Positions 42,997 through 51,641 of a stretch of DNA of 54,124 nucleotides are shown piece by piece. The position numbers and the translations under genes were made by a program. The notes beneath the pieces were generated by a model. The model was not told the origin of the DNA and made no database searches. It saw nothing but the letters and a program-made list of their open reading frames with translations. Position 1 is the stretch's first letter; each line of letters opens with the position of its first letter. The stretch is taken from NCBI GenBank assembly GCA_020247055.1, contig JADCJL010000162.1, forward strand, positions 1 through 54,124, in the 5' to 3' direction. Source of the DNA: Acidobacteriaceae bacterium (lineage in GTDB: Bacteria > Acidobacteriota > Terriglobia > Bryobacterales > Bryobacteraceae).

Positions 42997-44244
42997 CTAT
43001 TTATCCGCCCGCAGCGCTTCTATCGGATCCAGCTTCGACGCTACATTCGCCGGATAGATCCCAAAAAACAATCCCACCGCCGCCGACAGCCCCACCCCCA
43101 ACACCACCGCCCCCAACGGCACCACCATCGGCACCGCCGTCGTGTTCCGCACCACCACCGCCACCGTCCAAGCGAGCACAACCCCAATCAAGCCCCCCGT
43201 CCCCGCCAGCACGCTCGACTCCACCAGAAACTGGTTCAAAATGTCCCGCCGCCGCGCCCCCACCGACTTCCGGATCCCAATCTCGTGCGTCCGCTCCGTT
43301 ACCACCGCCAGCATGATGTTCATCACCACCACCCCGCCCACCACCAGAAACACGCTCACAATCGCCACCGCCGCCGCCGCAATCGCGCTCGTCATCTGGT
43401 CCCACGCCGACACCAGCGAATCCGAACTGAACATCCCGAAGTTGTCCGCCTCCCCCGGCGGCACGTGCCGCCACGCCCGCAGCAGCGACCGCACCTCGTC
43501 CTGCGCCTGCTCTAAATGATCCCGGTCCACCGCCAGCGCCGCATATCCAATCCCTTTCCGGCTTCCGTACTGCTTGAAGTAGGTCTCCGCCGGAATCAAC
43601 ACAAACCGGTCCCGCGACTGCCCGAAAACACTCCCCTGCTCCTTGGCCACCCCCACCACCGTAAACGGCCGCCCGCCCACCGTCACCGTCTTCCCCATCG
43701 GGTCCCCGCCCGGGAAAAACCGCTGCCGTACCTCGTGGCCCAGCACCACCACCGGCAGCCGCCGCGCATCGTCCGTCTCACTCAGAAAACGCCCCTCCGC
43801 CACCTGGATGTTCGTAATCACCCCCATATTCGCCGTCACCCCCCGCAACTCCACGTCCTCCATCCGCTCGGCCCGAAAGTTCACCGCCGTCTGCCGGCTC
43901 GCCTCCATGCCCGCCTCCCGCAACAGCCGCGCCTCGCGCTTGAGAAAGGCAAACTCCTCCCGGCTCAACTCCGGATTCCGCCGCTGCATCTCGAGATACC
44001 GCTTCGGGTCCCACTGCCCGATCATCACCAGCCGCTCCACCCGAAACCCGTCCACCCCCATATCCGCCACCTGCGTGGCAATGTAGTCGTCCATGCCCCG
44101 AATCACGCTCATCACCGCCACCAGCGTCGTCGTCGCCAGAATAATCCCCAGCAGCGTCAAAAAACTCCGCAGCTTGCTCGCGCGCAGCGACCGCAGCGCC
44201 ACGCGGGCGGCTTCGGCGAAAGAGGCATGGTTCGGGGTAGCCAT
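42997..44244 (-). CDS. MacB-like ABC transporter permease (no ATPase domain), first of a pair
   Basis: The 415-residue protein has the same organisation as its neighbour: LRSFLTLLGIILATTTLVAVMSV as the first helix, a MacB_PCD domain (LPVVVLGHEVRQRFFPGGDP, PFTVVGVAKEQGSVFG), and three terminal helices with VVTERTHEIGIRKSVGARRRDI. The end reads SKLDPIEALRADK. The two permeases are about equally long but clearly divergent, which suggests a heterodimer. It is the first gene of the leftward run permease-permease-M16-M16-LolA-like, which may act as one envelope unit. Confidence 0.92.
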   Translation of the reverse strand: MATPNHASFAEAARVALRSLRASKLRSFLTLLGIILATTTLVAVMSVIRGMDDYIATQVADMGVDGFRVERLVMIGQWDPKRYLEMQRRNPELSREEFAFLKREARLLREAGMEASRQTAVNFRAERMEDVELRGVTANMGVITNIQVAEGRFLSETDDARRLPVVVLGHEVRQRFFPGGDPMGKTVTVGGRPFTVVGVAKEQGSVFGQSRDRFVLIPAETYFKQYGSRKGIGYAALAVDRDHLEQAQDEVRSLLRAWRHVPPGEADNFGMFSSDSLVSAWDQMTSAIAAAAVAIVSVFLVVGGVVVMNIMLAVVTERTHEIGIRKSVGARRRDILNQFLVESSVLAGTGGLIGVVLAWTVAVVVRNTTAVPMVVPLGAVVLGVGLSAAVGLFFGIYPANVASKLDPIEALRADK

Positions 44245-44274
44245 CGGTCCTCTGTGAGGAACGAAACGAGTGGC

Positions 44275-45234
44275 CTACTTGTTCCCGTATTTTTCGAGCC
44301 AGCCGAGCGCCGCCCCGTCCAGCCAGAATCGCGGCTTCCCCTTGGCTAGAAACGACACGTGCCCCCCGTGCCGCGGCGCCACTAGCTCAATCCGCGGATT
44401 CGCCGCAATCGCCGGATGCTCATAAATCGCAAACGGCACCAGCGGATCATCCTGCGCCGTAAGCAACAGCACCGGCGTCGTAATCCGGCCCAGGTAGTTC
44501 CCCGCCGACTGCGTCGCATAGTAGTTCGCCGCATCGCCAAAGCCGAAAAACGGCGCCGTAATCCGGTCGTCAAAGTCGAACACCGTCCGGATCCGCTCCC
44601 GCTCCGCCCGCTCGGCCAGCGGCGCGAACACCTCCGGATGGAGCCGCGCCCGCTCCCGCAGCCGCTCCCGCATCCGGTTGATAAACCGGTTTTGATAAAG
44701 GAAGCACTGCGGCCGCCCCAGCGCCCGCACACACGCATGCAGATCAAGCGGCGTCGATACCGCCACCGTCGCCCGCTGCGGTCCCCCCTCCGCCGTCAGC
44801 TTCAACACCACGTTGCCGCCGAGCGAGTACCCCATCAGCAGAATCGGCCCCTCCGCCCGCCCCGCAATCTCTTCAAGAATCCGGTGCAGATCGCTCGTCA
44901 ACCCGGCGTGATACAACGTCCGGCACCAGCTCTCCGTCCCCCCGCATCCCCGTATGTTCACCCGGTGCACGGCAAATCCCGCCCGCAGCGCCGTATACGC
45001 CATGCTCCGCATATACCCGCCCGCGGACGAACCCTCCAGCCCATGCACCAGCACGAGTTCTCCCCGGCACCGCCCCTCCGGCCGCTGCTCGTGCACCAGC
45101 ACGGCCACCCCCGGCTCGGTCTCATACCGCACCGCCCGCTCCGGGAACTGCTCCAGTTCCCGGTAGCGCGGCCAGAAATTCGACGCAATCGTCGCCAGAT
45201 GCGCGTTGCGGATGAGCGGATCGAAAGGGGTCAA
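44275..45234 (-). CDS. YheT-type alpha/beta hydrolase
   Basis: The 319-residue protein matches the YheT/ABHD1-3 group. PFDPLIRNAHLATIASNFWP opens it, LVLVHGLEGSSAGGYMRSMA follows, NIRGCGGTESWCRTLYHAG is a family hallmark, and the catalytic Ser is in GYSLGGNV. The Asp lies in TAQDDPLVP and the His in HGGHVSF. Family members hydrolyse short-chain esters or phospholipids; the physiological substrate here is unknown. The start is a TTG at 45234 without an obvious ribosome site. It lies 30 bases upstream of the permease pair in the same direction and could belong to that transcript. Confidence 0.9.
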   Translation of the reverse strand: MTPFDPLIRNAHLATIASNFWPRYRELEQFPERAVRYETEPGVAVLVHEQRPEGRCRGELVLVHGLEGSSAGGYMRSMAYTALRAGFAVHRVNIRGCGGTESWCRTLYHAGLTSDLHRILEEIAGRAEGPILLMGYSLGGNVVLKLTAEGGPQRATVAVSTPLDLHACVRALGRPQCFLYQNRFINRMRERLRERARLHPEVFAPLAERAERERIRTVFDFDDRITAPFFGFGDAANYYATQSAGNYLGRITTPVLLLTAQDDPLVPFAIYEHPAIAANPRIELVAPRHGGHVSFLAKGKPRFWLDGAALGWLEKYGNK

Positions 45235-45255
45235 ATTACTAGTGTAGGCGCTGCC

Positions 45256-45996
45256 CTAATCCGTGCTCTCGCCCCCGGCCCGCTTGCTCAACTCCTCGGT
45301 AAAGATGATAGCCTCCGCCAGGTCCTTCATCGGGCGCCGCAGCCGCCGGCTTTCGTTCCGCAGTTGCAGGTAAGAGTCCTCTTCGGTCAAGCCATGCCGC
45401 CGCTGCAGAATCCCCTTGGCGCGCTCCACCAGCTTCCGCTCTTCGAGCTTCCGCTTCACCTCCACAGTCTCTTCTTTGAGCCGTGCGTTCTCTTCGGCCA
45501 GCTTGTTCTTGAAAATCGCCCCGCCCATCTGCTCGCCGATAAAGGTCAGCAGCGAGATCTCCTGCGGGGAATGCTCATGCGATTGCCGGTGATGGACGTT
45601 AATCACCCCAATCAGGTCCCCGCTCGACACCAGCGGAACCGAAAGAAAGGCGTCGTAAGTATCTTCCACCAACGCCCGGAAGCGTTTGAAACGCTTGTCC
45701 TGCGCCGCGTTGGACGGGAGCGACACCACCGATTGGTGCTCCGCCACCCAACCCGTGATACCTTCGCCCATCTTCAACCGCAGATTTCCCAGTTCGTGGG
45801 CGTGCGGCACCTGAGAGGCGCAAAGAACAATCTCGCTGGCCTCTTTGTCAAAAAGATAAACCAGGCAGGCGTCGCAGGCCGTCACCTGCACCGTCAGTCC
45901 AACAATTTCGCCCAACATCTCATCGAGCGATAGCTCGCTGGAGACGATGTTGCTCACTCGCTGGAGGAGTGATACTTGAAGGGGAGGGATCTCCAT
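45256..45996 (-). CDS. GAF-ANTAR transcription antitermination regulator
   Basis: The 246-residue protein has a GAF sensor domain (residues about 8-150, SLDEMLGEIVGLTVQVTACDACLVYLF, shown here in part, and FLSVPLVSSGDLIGVINVHH). A coiled linker (KNKLAEENARLKEETVEVKRKLEERKL, in part) leads to an ANTAR RNA-binding domain (VERAKGILQRRHGLTEEDSY, LRRPMKDLAEAII). ANTAR proteins stabilise two-hexaloop RNA hairpins to prevent termination. No cognate kinase or evident target leader was found nearby. The ATG at 45996 begins the recognisable domain; the frame extends to a TTG at 46077 preceded by AAGGA, which would overlap the start of the divergent peptidase gene. Confidence 0.88.
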   Translation of the reverse strand: MEIPPLQVSLLQRVSNIVSSELSLDEMLGEIVGLTVQVTACDACLVYLFDKEASEIVLCASQVPHAHELGNLRLKMGEGITGWVAEHQSVVSLPSNAAQDKRFKRFRALVEDTYDAFLSVPLVSSGDLIGVINVHHRQSHEHSPQEISLLTFIGEQMGGAIFKNKLAEENARLKEETVEVKRKLEERKLVERAKGILQRRHGLTEEDSYLQLRNESRRLRRPMKDLAEAIIFTEELSKRAGGESTD

Positions 45997-46068
45997 GCTT
46001 GTGCTAGCCACGTTCTCAGCGTAAGGGTCATGATCAGACGGGTCCAATCGAAAAACTTTATTACCCTT

Positions 46069-47712
46069 ATGCTCCAAACTTCCTTAAGAATTATTTTGCT
46101 CGTGGCAACTGGGGCACACAGGGAGGATGCGTCGCTGCTGGCCGCGGATGCAAAGAAAGATTACATCCGTCTGCGCACGGAAACCCTCGAACTGATCTCC
46201 GACGCCGGCGAACCCGCCGCCCGCCGCGCCCTCGCCCGCCTGCAGCAGATGGAGCGCCTCCTCGGCCGCCGCCAGTCCAAAATCCGCGCCTATCTCTTTG
46301 CCGACGACCGCTGGTTCCGCGACCTCCGCCCCGTCCCCACCGCCCGCGGCTTCTATCAATCCGGCCCCGAACGCGACTACCTCGCCGTCCTCACCGGCCC
46401 CGACGACCTCCGCGCCCTCTCCCACGAATTCGTCCACGCCTCCCTCGAACACTCCACCGCCCGCCGCCCCCTCTGGCTCGAAGAAGGCGTCGCCGAGTTC
46501 TACTCCACCGTCACCCCCGAAAAAGACCGCTGGCTCATCGGCCGCCCCATCAACGATCACATCCGCGTCCTCCGCCAACTCGACTGGCTCCCGCCCCGCC
46601 AACTCTTCGCCATCGGCAAAGACTCCGCCGTCTACGACGAAGCCAACCGCGCCGGCCTCTTCTACGCCCAAAGCTGGGCCATCGTCCACCTCCTCTACAC
46701 CCAACCCGGCTACCGCGAACACCTCGACCGCTTCGCCGAACTCCTCGACGAAGGCCTCCCCGCCGACCAGGCCTGCCAGCAAGCCTTCCGCCGCACCCCC
46801 GCCCAACTCTTCGACGACGCCCGCCAACGCCTCCTCCGCGGCGCCCTCCCCGTCGCCGCCGTCGACGCCGACCCCCTCGACGCCCCCCGCGTCCAACTCG
46901 ACTCCGCCAACGAAGAACCCATCGCCGAACTCGCCCTCGCCTGCGGCAAAACCGCCCTCGCCACCCGCCTGTACGAAAAGCAGCAACGCCCCACCCCCCT
47001 CGGCCTCCTCGCCCTCGCCCGCGGCGAATCCGCCCTGGCGTTAAAGTATTTTAACGAAGCGATCGCCGCCCAAGACCCCGCCGCCACGCCTTACTTCGAA
47101 GCCGCCATGCTCCTCCGCGACGCCCGCCAGCCCTTCGAACCCCTCCTCCGCCAGGCCGTCGCCAAAAACCCACAACACCCCGAGGCCTGGTTCCTCCTCG
47201 GCCTCGAAGCCGCCAAACGCGAGCAGTGGGAGGACGCCATCGACGCCTACCAGCGCGCCGTTTCCATCCTCCCCCGCCAGGCCAACTTCTGGCACGCCAT
47301 GGCCATGGCCCTCCACCGCGCCGGCCGCCGCCCCGAAGCCGCCCGCGCCGCGCTCAAGTGCCGCCTCGCCGCCGCCACCCCCGCCGAACGCGAGATGGCG
47401 GCCGCCCTCTCTGGCTTCGTTTCGCAAAATGCCCCCTCGGCGCCCGCTCGCCAACCCGCCGTCGTCATCCCCGACTCCTGGCAAGGTCTGCAGGGCGACG
47501 CCATCAGCGACGGCGTGCTCAAAGAACTCGTCTGCGCCGACCCGGCCCGCGTCCGCATCGAGGGCGTCGGCGATCTCCGCATCCTCCGCCCCCGCGAGAT
47601 CCGCATCACCGGGGGCTCCCGCGAACTCGCCTGCGGCCCCGCCAATCGCAAGGTCCGCGTCGGCTACATCCAGGCCACCCGCGAACTCGTCTCGGTCGAG
47701 TTCGTCCCCTAA
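46069..47712 (+). CDS. Exported gluzincin-type zinc peptidase (peptidase MA-like) with TPR repeats
   Basis: The product has about 547 residues and a probable signal sequence (MLQTSLRIILLVATGA). The zinc motif is H119-E-F-V-H123, with a downstream Glu in PLWLEEGVAEF, as in peptidase-MA/DUF1570-type enzymes. A helical region follows, then TPR-like repeats (LALKYFNEAIAAQDPAATPY, HPEAWFLLGLEAAKREQWED, ANFWHAMAMALHRAGRRPEA). The last 100 residues form a separate small domain (GDLRILRPREIRITGGSREL). Proteolysis of cell-envelope or environmental protein is likely. The start could also be ATG 46030, which has AAGG nearby. The gene is divergent from the GAF-ANTAR gene, with overlapping start regions. 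Confidence 0.85.
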   Translation: MLQTSLRIILLVATGAHREDASLLAADAKKDYIRLRTETLELISDAGEPAARRALARLQQMERLLGRRQSKIRAYLFADDRWFRDLRPVPTARGFYQSGPERDYLAVLTGPDDLRALSHEFVHASLEHSTARRPLWLEEGVAEFYSTVTPEKDRWLIGRPINDHIRVLRQLDWLPPRQLFAIGKDSAVYDEANRAGLFYAQSWAIVHLLYTQPGYREHLDRFAELLDEGLPADQACQQAFRRTPAQLFDDARQRLLRGALPVAAVDADPLDAPRVQLDSANEEPIAELALACGKTALATRLYEKQQRPTPLGLLALARGESALALKYFNEAIAAQDPAATPYFEAAMLLRDARQPFEPLLRQAVAKNPQHPEAWFLLGLEAAKREQWEDAIDAYQRAVSILPRQANFWHAMAMALHRAGRRPEAARAALKCRLAAATPAEREMAAALSGFVSQNAPSAPARQPAVVIPDSWQGLQGDAISDGVLKELVCADPARVRIEGVGDLRILRPREIRITGGSRELACGPANRKVRVGYIQATRELVSVEFVP

Positions 47713-47741
47713 CCCCGCCCCAACCCCGTATCCTAATCTAC

Positions 47742-48185
47742 ATGGAGCCTTGGCTCGCCGGAAAACACGCCGATCTCGATCCCCTCCGCCGCCTCCTGGC
47801 CTGCTCCCTCGACCACGCCCTCGCCGACCTCCACCGCTGGACCCCCGCCTCCCCCAACGCCGCCATCGCCTTCCACCTCCGCCACCTCGCCGGCTCCGTC
47901 GACCGCCTCTGGACCTACGCCCTCGGCAGCCCACTCACCCCCGCCCAACTCGCCTTCCTCGCCGCCGAAGACCAGGGCCCCGGCGAACGCGCCCCCCTCC
48001 TCGCCGCTGTCTCCGCCGTCTTCGCCCGCGTCCAAACCGAACTCCGCCTGCTCGAAGACCTCGACTACCGCGACCCCCGCCCCGTCGGCCGCCAGCACAT
48101 CGAAGTCCCCCTCGGCCTCCTGCTCGGCCACATCGCCGAACACACCCAGCGGCACACCGGGCAGCTCATCTCCCTATCGAAATGA
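47742..48185 (+). CDS. DinB family protein
   Basis: The 147-residue protein matches the DinB four-helix bundle, with the metal-binding His residues in place: FHLRHLAGSVDRLW near residue 45 and HIAEHTQRHTGQL near the C-terminus. DinB-like proteins bind a divalent metal; some act as thiol-dependent S-transferases (bacillithiol or mycothiol type), but most have no known role. It starts 29 bases after the peptidase gene and overlaps the next gene by ATGA, so it is part of a rightward operon. Confidence 0.88.
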   Translation: MEPWLAGKHADLDPLRRLLACSLDHALADLHRWTPASPNAAIAFHLRHLAGSVDRLWTYALGSPLTPAQLAFLAAEDQGPGERAPLLAAVSAVFARVQTELRLLEDLDYRDPRPVGRQHIEVPLGLLLGHIAEHTQRHTGQLISLSK

Positions 48186-48814
48186 AGTGGCTCCTCCTGC
48201 TCCTCGCCATCAGCCCCGGCGACGTCTACCGCGACTTCCCCGACGCCCGCGCGCTCACCCCCGCGCAACTCACCGGCGCCATCCGCGCCGAAACCCCGTC
48301 CGGCGAACTCCCCCTCGCCCTGCTCGGCCGCGGTAAGGCGACCGGTCCCGTCCGCGTCTTCTACGGCACTTCCGTGGCTGGCCCCGCGGGCCGCATCCTC
48401 GCGCCCCGCCACGGCGGCGTCATCCACGACGATCCCGTCATTCGCTTCTCCGCCGAAGGCGAAGGCGAACTCTGGGCCTATTTCGAACAGTACGGCGCCG
48501 CCTGGCGCCGCATCACCCCGCAGTGGCAGACCCGCTGGGTGCCCGACCAACCCGCCCGCGGCATCAAGCTCCAGCTCCGCGTCCGCCGCGCCGACGGCCT
48601 CTGGGCCGTCGCCCGCCAGGTCGAACAGATCACCCTGGTCCGCAAGAAGCACTCCGTCAAGCTCTTCCAGGCCGGCCACCCCGGCGCCGAAGCCCTCTCC
48701 GGCGCCACCGAGGCCGCCTGGCTCGTCGGCGAGGAGATCCGGCCGGTACCGCTCGACCGCATCGGCGCGCCGCCCGGCCCGGGAGCCTCCCTGCTCGTCC
48801 GCTACGCCCGCTGA
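48182..48814 (+). CDS. Secreted protein of unknown function
   Basis: The 210-residue protein has a short signal peptide (MKWLLLLLAISPGDV). Its body is beta-rich: PVRVFYGTSVAGPAGRIL, VIRFSAEGEGELWAYFEQYG and RWVPDQPARGIKLQLRVR. The end reads LDRIGAPPGPGASLLVRYAR. No family is recognised. The ATG overlaps the stop of the DinB-like gene (ATGA). It ends nine bases from the end of the convergent HtrA gene. Confidence 0.72.
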   Translation: MKWLLLLLAISPGDVYRDFPDARALTPAQLTGAIRAETPSGELPLALLGRGKATGPVRVFYGTSVAGPAGRILAPRHGGVIHDDPVIRFSAEGEGELWAYFEQYGAAWRRITPQWQTRWVPDQPARGIKLQLRVRRADGLWAVARQVEQITLVRKKHSVKLFQAGHPGAEALSGATEAAWLVGEEIRPVPLDRIGAPPGPGASLLVRYAR

Positions 48815-48823
48815 CCGGATCGC

Positions 48824-49978
48824 CTAAAACTCGTCCGGCGCCTCGCCCAACTCTACCTTCACCCGCGAAATCCTCTTCTGCCGGGCAATCGTCAACTCCA
48901 CCGTATCGCCCGCCCGCTTCTTCGCCAGCGCTCGCGTAATCGCATCCGGCCGGTCGCACGCCGTCCCGTCAATCGCCATGATCAGGTCGCCGCCCACGCC
49001 CACCTCGGCGTTGCCCACAATCACCACCTGCCGCGGTCCCCGCAGCCCCGCCCGGTCCGCCGCGCTCCCCCGCTGCACGCCCTGCAGCAGCAGCCCGCCT
49101 TCGGCCGGCAGGTCCAGCGCCTCGGCCCACTCCCCGGCCACGTAGATCACCTCCACGCCCAGCCGCGGCCGCTTGTAGCTCCGCCCGGCCCGGTGGTCGC
49201 TGATCATCACCTTCGCCTTGTTGATCGGCATCGCAAAGCCGATTCCGATGTTCCCGCCCGGCCCGTAAATCGCCGTGTTGATCCCAATCACGTTACCCTG
49301 CGAATCGAGCAGCGGCCCGCCCGAGTTGCCCGGGTTAATCGCCGCGTCCGTCTGCATCATCCCTTCGAGCTCGCGGTTCTCATCGGCGCGGATCGTCCGC
49401 CCGACGGCCGAAATAATCCCCGTCGTCAACGTCCCGTCCAGCCCAAACGGATTGCCGATCGCCAGCACCTTCTGGCCCACCTGCACCGCGTCCGAATCGC
49501 CCAGCGCCAGCACCGGCAGCTTCTTCCGCGGCACAATCTTGATCAGCCCCAGGTCGTTGTTCGGGTCTTTGTAGAGCACCTCGGCGTCGTACTTCGACTG
49601 GTCCGGCAGCGTTACCACCACCTTCGAATTCCCCGCCAGCACGTGGTTATTCGTCAGAATCAGCCCGCTCGCGTCAAAGATAAAGCCCGAACCCGTCTCC
49701 TTGGCCGGCACCACCTCAAAGAAGTTCGCCCGCCGGTAGACGGTGCTCGAAATGTTCACCGTCGCCGCCCGCGAGCGCTTGTAAACGTCAATGTTATTCT
49801 GTTCGTCCGGGCCGAGCCCGGCGCCCTGCACCACCTTGCCCTCCTGCCATAGCGGCCCGTCGGCCGAGGCCGTCGGCGCGGCCAGCGGCGGAAAGAACCG
49901 CGACTTGGCAATCGTCGTCAGGTAAACAAACACACCGGCAAACGCCAGCGTCAGCAAGAGGTAGCGGAACCGTTTCAT
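48824..49978 (-). CDS. HtrA/DegP-family serine protease (S1C) with one PDZ domain
   Basis: The 384-residue protein has an N-terminal membrane anchor or signal (FRYLLLTLAFAGVFVYLTTI) and a trypsin-like domain with the triad H112 (NNHVLAG), D142 (NNDLGLI) and S219 (GNSGGPL). A single PDZ domain follows (LLLQGVQRGSAADRAGL, GDLIMAIDGTACDRPDAIT). It degrades or refolds damaged proteins in the periplasm. An in-frame ATG at 50014 lies inside coaE and was rejected because MKRFRYLLL at 49978 starts the membrane segment. It is ten bases downstream of coaE and the last gene of the folD-coaE-htrA run. Confidence 0.95.
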   Translation of the reverse strand: MKRFRYLLLTLAFAGVFVYLTTIAKSRFFPPLAAPTASADGPLWQEGKVVQGAGLGPDEQNNIDVYKRSRAATVNISSTVYRRANFFEVVPAKETGSGFIFDASGLILTNNHVLAGNSKVVVTLPDQSKYDAEVLYKDPNNDLGLIKIVPRKKLPVLALGDSDAVQVGQKVLAIGNPFGLDGTLTTGIISAVGRTIRADENRELEGMMQTDAAINPGNSGGPLLDSQGNVIGINTAIYGPGGNIGIGFAMPINKAKVMISDHRAGRSYKRPRLGVEVIYVAGEWAEALDLPAEGGLLLQGVQRGSAADRAGLRGPRQVVIVGNAEVGVGGDLIMAIDGTACDRPDAITRALAKKRAGDTVELTIARQKRISRVKVELGEAPDEF

Positions 49979-49988
49979 ACAGAGAGGG

Positions 49989-50588
49989 TCACTCCACAAG
50001 AGCCCTGAGTTCATTATAAATTTCTTCGGTTTGCCGGCGCGTGTCGTCCAGCGAAACCGATGTATCTATGACGTAATCGGCGAATTTTCGTTTCTCGGCC
50101 AGCGGCATCTGCCGGCGGATGCGGTCCACCGTCTCCTCCCGCGTCCACCCGCTGCGTTCCATCGCCCGGCGGATCTGCGTCTCCTCGTCACAGCTCACCA
50201 GCACCACCCGCGCAAACTGCTTGTAGAGCCCCGTCTCAATGTGGATCGCCGCCTCGTACAGCACAATCGCCTGCGGGTCCCGCGCAAAGATCGCCAGAAA
50301 GCGCTCCTCCCGCAGCTTCTCGACCAGCGGATGGACAATCGCGTTGAGCTTGGCCAGCTTGGCCGGGTCCGCGAACACCACCGCGCCCAGCGCGCGACGG
50401 TTGATCGATCCGTCCGGATGGCAGACGCCCGCGCCGAACAGTTCCACGGTGGCCGCCCGCCCCGGCCCGGCCAGCACCTCGTGGCCCAGCCGGTCGGCCT
50501 CGACGAGTTCGCCGCCGAGTTCGGCAAACATCCGGCCCACGGTGGACTTGCCCGTGGCCAGCCCCCCGGTCAGCGCGACGGTCAGCAT
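49989..50588 (-). CDS. coaE: Dephospho-CoA kinase
   Basis: The 199-residue protein phosphorylates dephospho-CoA in the last step of coenzyme A synthesis. It begins VALTGGLATGKST, the P-loop typical of CoaE (GGIGSGKS-like). ELVEADRLGHEVL supplies the substrate Asp, AIVHPLVEKL is the HP motif, and VVLVSCDEETQIRRAMERSGWT is the lid region. Length is standard. The ATG at 50588 overlaps the stop of folD by seven bases, so translation is probably coupled. Confidence 0.95.
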   Translation of the reverse strand: MLTVALTGGLATGKSTVGRMFAELGGELVEADRLGHEVLAGPGRAATVELFGAGVCHPDGSINRRALGAVVFADPAKLAKLNAIVHPLVEKLREERFLAIFARDPQAIVLYEAAIHIETGLYKQFARVVLVSCDEETQIRRAMERSGWTREETVDRIRRQMPLAEKRKFADYVIDTSVSLDDTRRQTEEIYNELRALVE

Positions 50589-51490
50589 CCCTGCCGGCGC
50601 TCGGCGGCCTCCACCGTATTGGTCATCAGCATGGCGATCGTCAGCGGCCCCACCCCGCCAGGCACGGGCGTCCAGGCGCCGGCCAGCGCCGGGGCGTCCA
50701 GCGGATGCGTGTCGCCCACCAGGATCTTCCCCTTCCGGTCGAACTCGGCCAGCGCACCCCCCTCGTTCCGCCAAATGCCCTCCACCAGGTGCCGCTCGGT
50801 CAGCCGGTTGATCCCAACGTCGATCACCACCGCCCCGGGCCGGATGTGCTCGGCGGTGAGAAACGCCGGCCGCCCGATGGCGCCCACCAGGATATCCGCC
50901 CGCTGGCACTCCGCCGCCAAGTCCACCGTCCGCGAATGGCAGATGGTGACCGTCGCGTGGGCGTGCAGCAGCAGCATCGCCATGGGCTTGCCCACAATGT
51001 CGCTGCGACCCACCACGACGGCCCGCTTCCCCGCCACGTCAATACCCGCCCGCCGCAGCAGCTGCATCACCCCGTTCGGCGTGCACGGCCGCGGACCGGG
51101 CAGCCCGATCGACAGCCGCCCCACATTCACCGGATGAAACCCGTCCACGTCCTTTTCCGGCGCGATCCGTTCGAGCACCCGCTGCGCGTCGATATGCCGC
51201 GGCAGCGGCATCTGCACCAGAATCCCGTCGATGGCCTCGTTGGCGTTCAGGCTATCCACCAGCGCCAGCAACTCCGCCGTGGTGATCGTCGCCGGCCGGG
51301 TGATCTTCTCACTCACCAGGCCCAGGCTGGCGCACGTCTTCACCTTGCTGCCCACATAGACTTCACTCGCGGCATCGGAGCCCACCAGGACAACGGCCAA
51401 CCCCGGCCGCCGCGGCAGCGCCGCGATGCGGGGCCGGAGTTCGTCGAGAATTTCGTCGCGGACGCGGATGCCATCCAGAATCTGAGCCAT
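50582..51490 (-). CDS. folD: Bifunctional methylenetetrahydrofolate dehydrogenase/cyclohydrolase
   Basis: The 302-residue cytoplasmic enzyme interconverts 5,10-methylene- and 10-formyl-tetrahydrofolate with NADP+. Signature residues are in place: Y45 and K49 in SEVYVGSKVKTC, GILVQMPLPRHID, PEKDVDGFHPVNVG, and the nucleotide-binding stretch VVVGRSDIVGKPMAMLLL. The closing motif PVPGGVGPLTIAMLMTNT is standard. The ATG at 51490 starts the usual N-terminus. It leads the folD-coaE-htrA run and is divergent, with 151 bases between starts, from the FG-GAP protein gene; no convincing promoter could be picked in that gap. Confidence 0.96.
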   Translation of the reverse strand: MAQILDGIRVRDEILDELRPRIAALPRRPGLAVVLVGSDAASEVYVGSKVKTCASLGLVSEKITRPATITTAELLALVDSLNANEAIDGILVQMPLPRHIDAQRVLERIAPEKDVDGFHPVNVGRLSIGLPGPRPCTPNGVMQLLRRAGIDVAGKRAVVVGRSDIVGKPMAMLLLHAHATVTICHSRTVDLAAECQRADILVGAIGRPAFLTAEHIRPGAVVIDVGINRLTERHLVEGIWRNEGGALAEFDRKGKILVGDTHPLDAPALAGAWTPVPGGVGPLTIAMLMTNTVEAAERRQGC

Positions 51491-51641
51491 GGATACAGGC
51501 TACTATCTGCCGCCCGCCCCTGCCCAATTCCATCGCTACTGGGCCCCGATCCGCCGCCGCGCCCACCGGACATCGCTCGACCCGCCTCGCTCTCCCGGCA
51601 CCCTCTCCCCCATTCCCCCCACCTCGCTAAAATAGAAGGAA

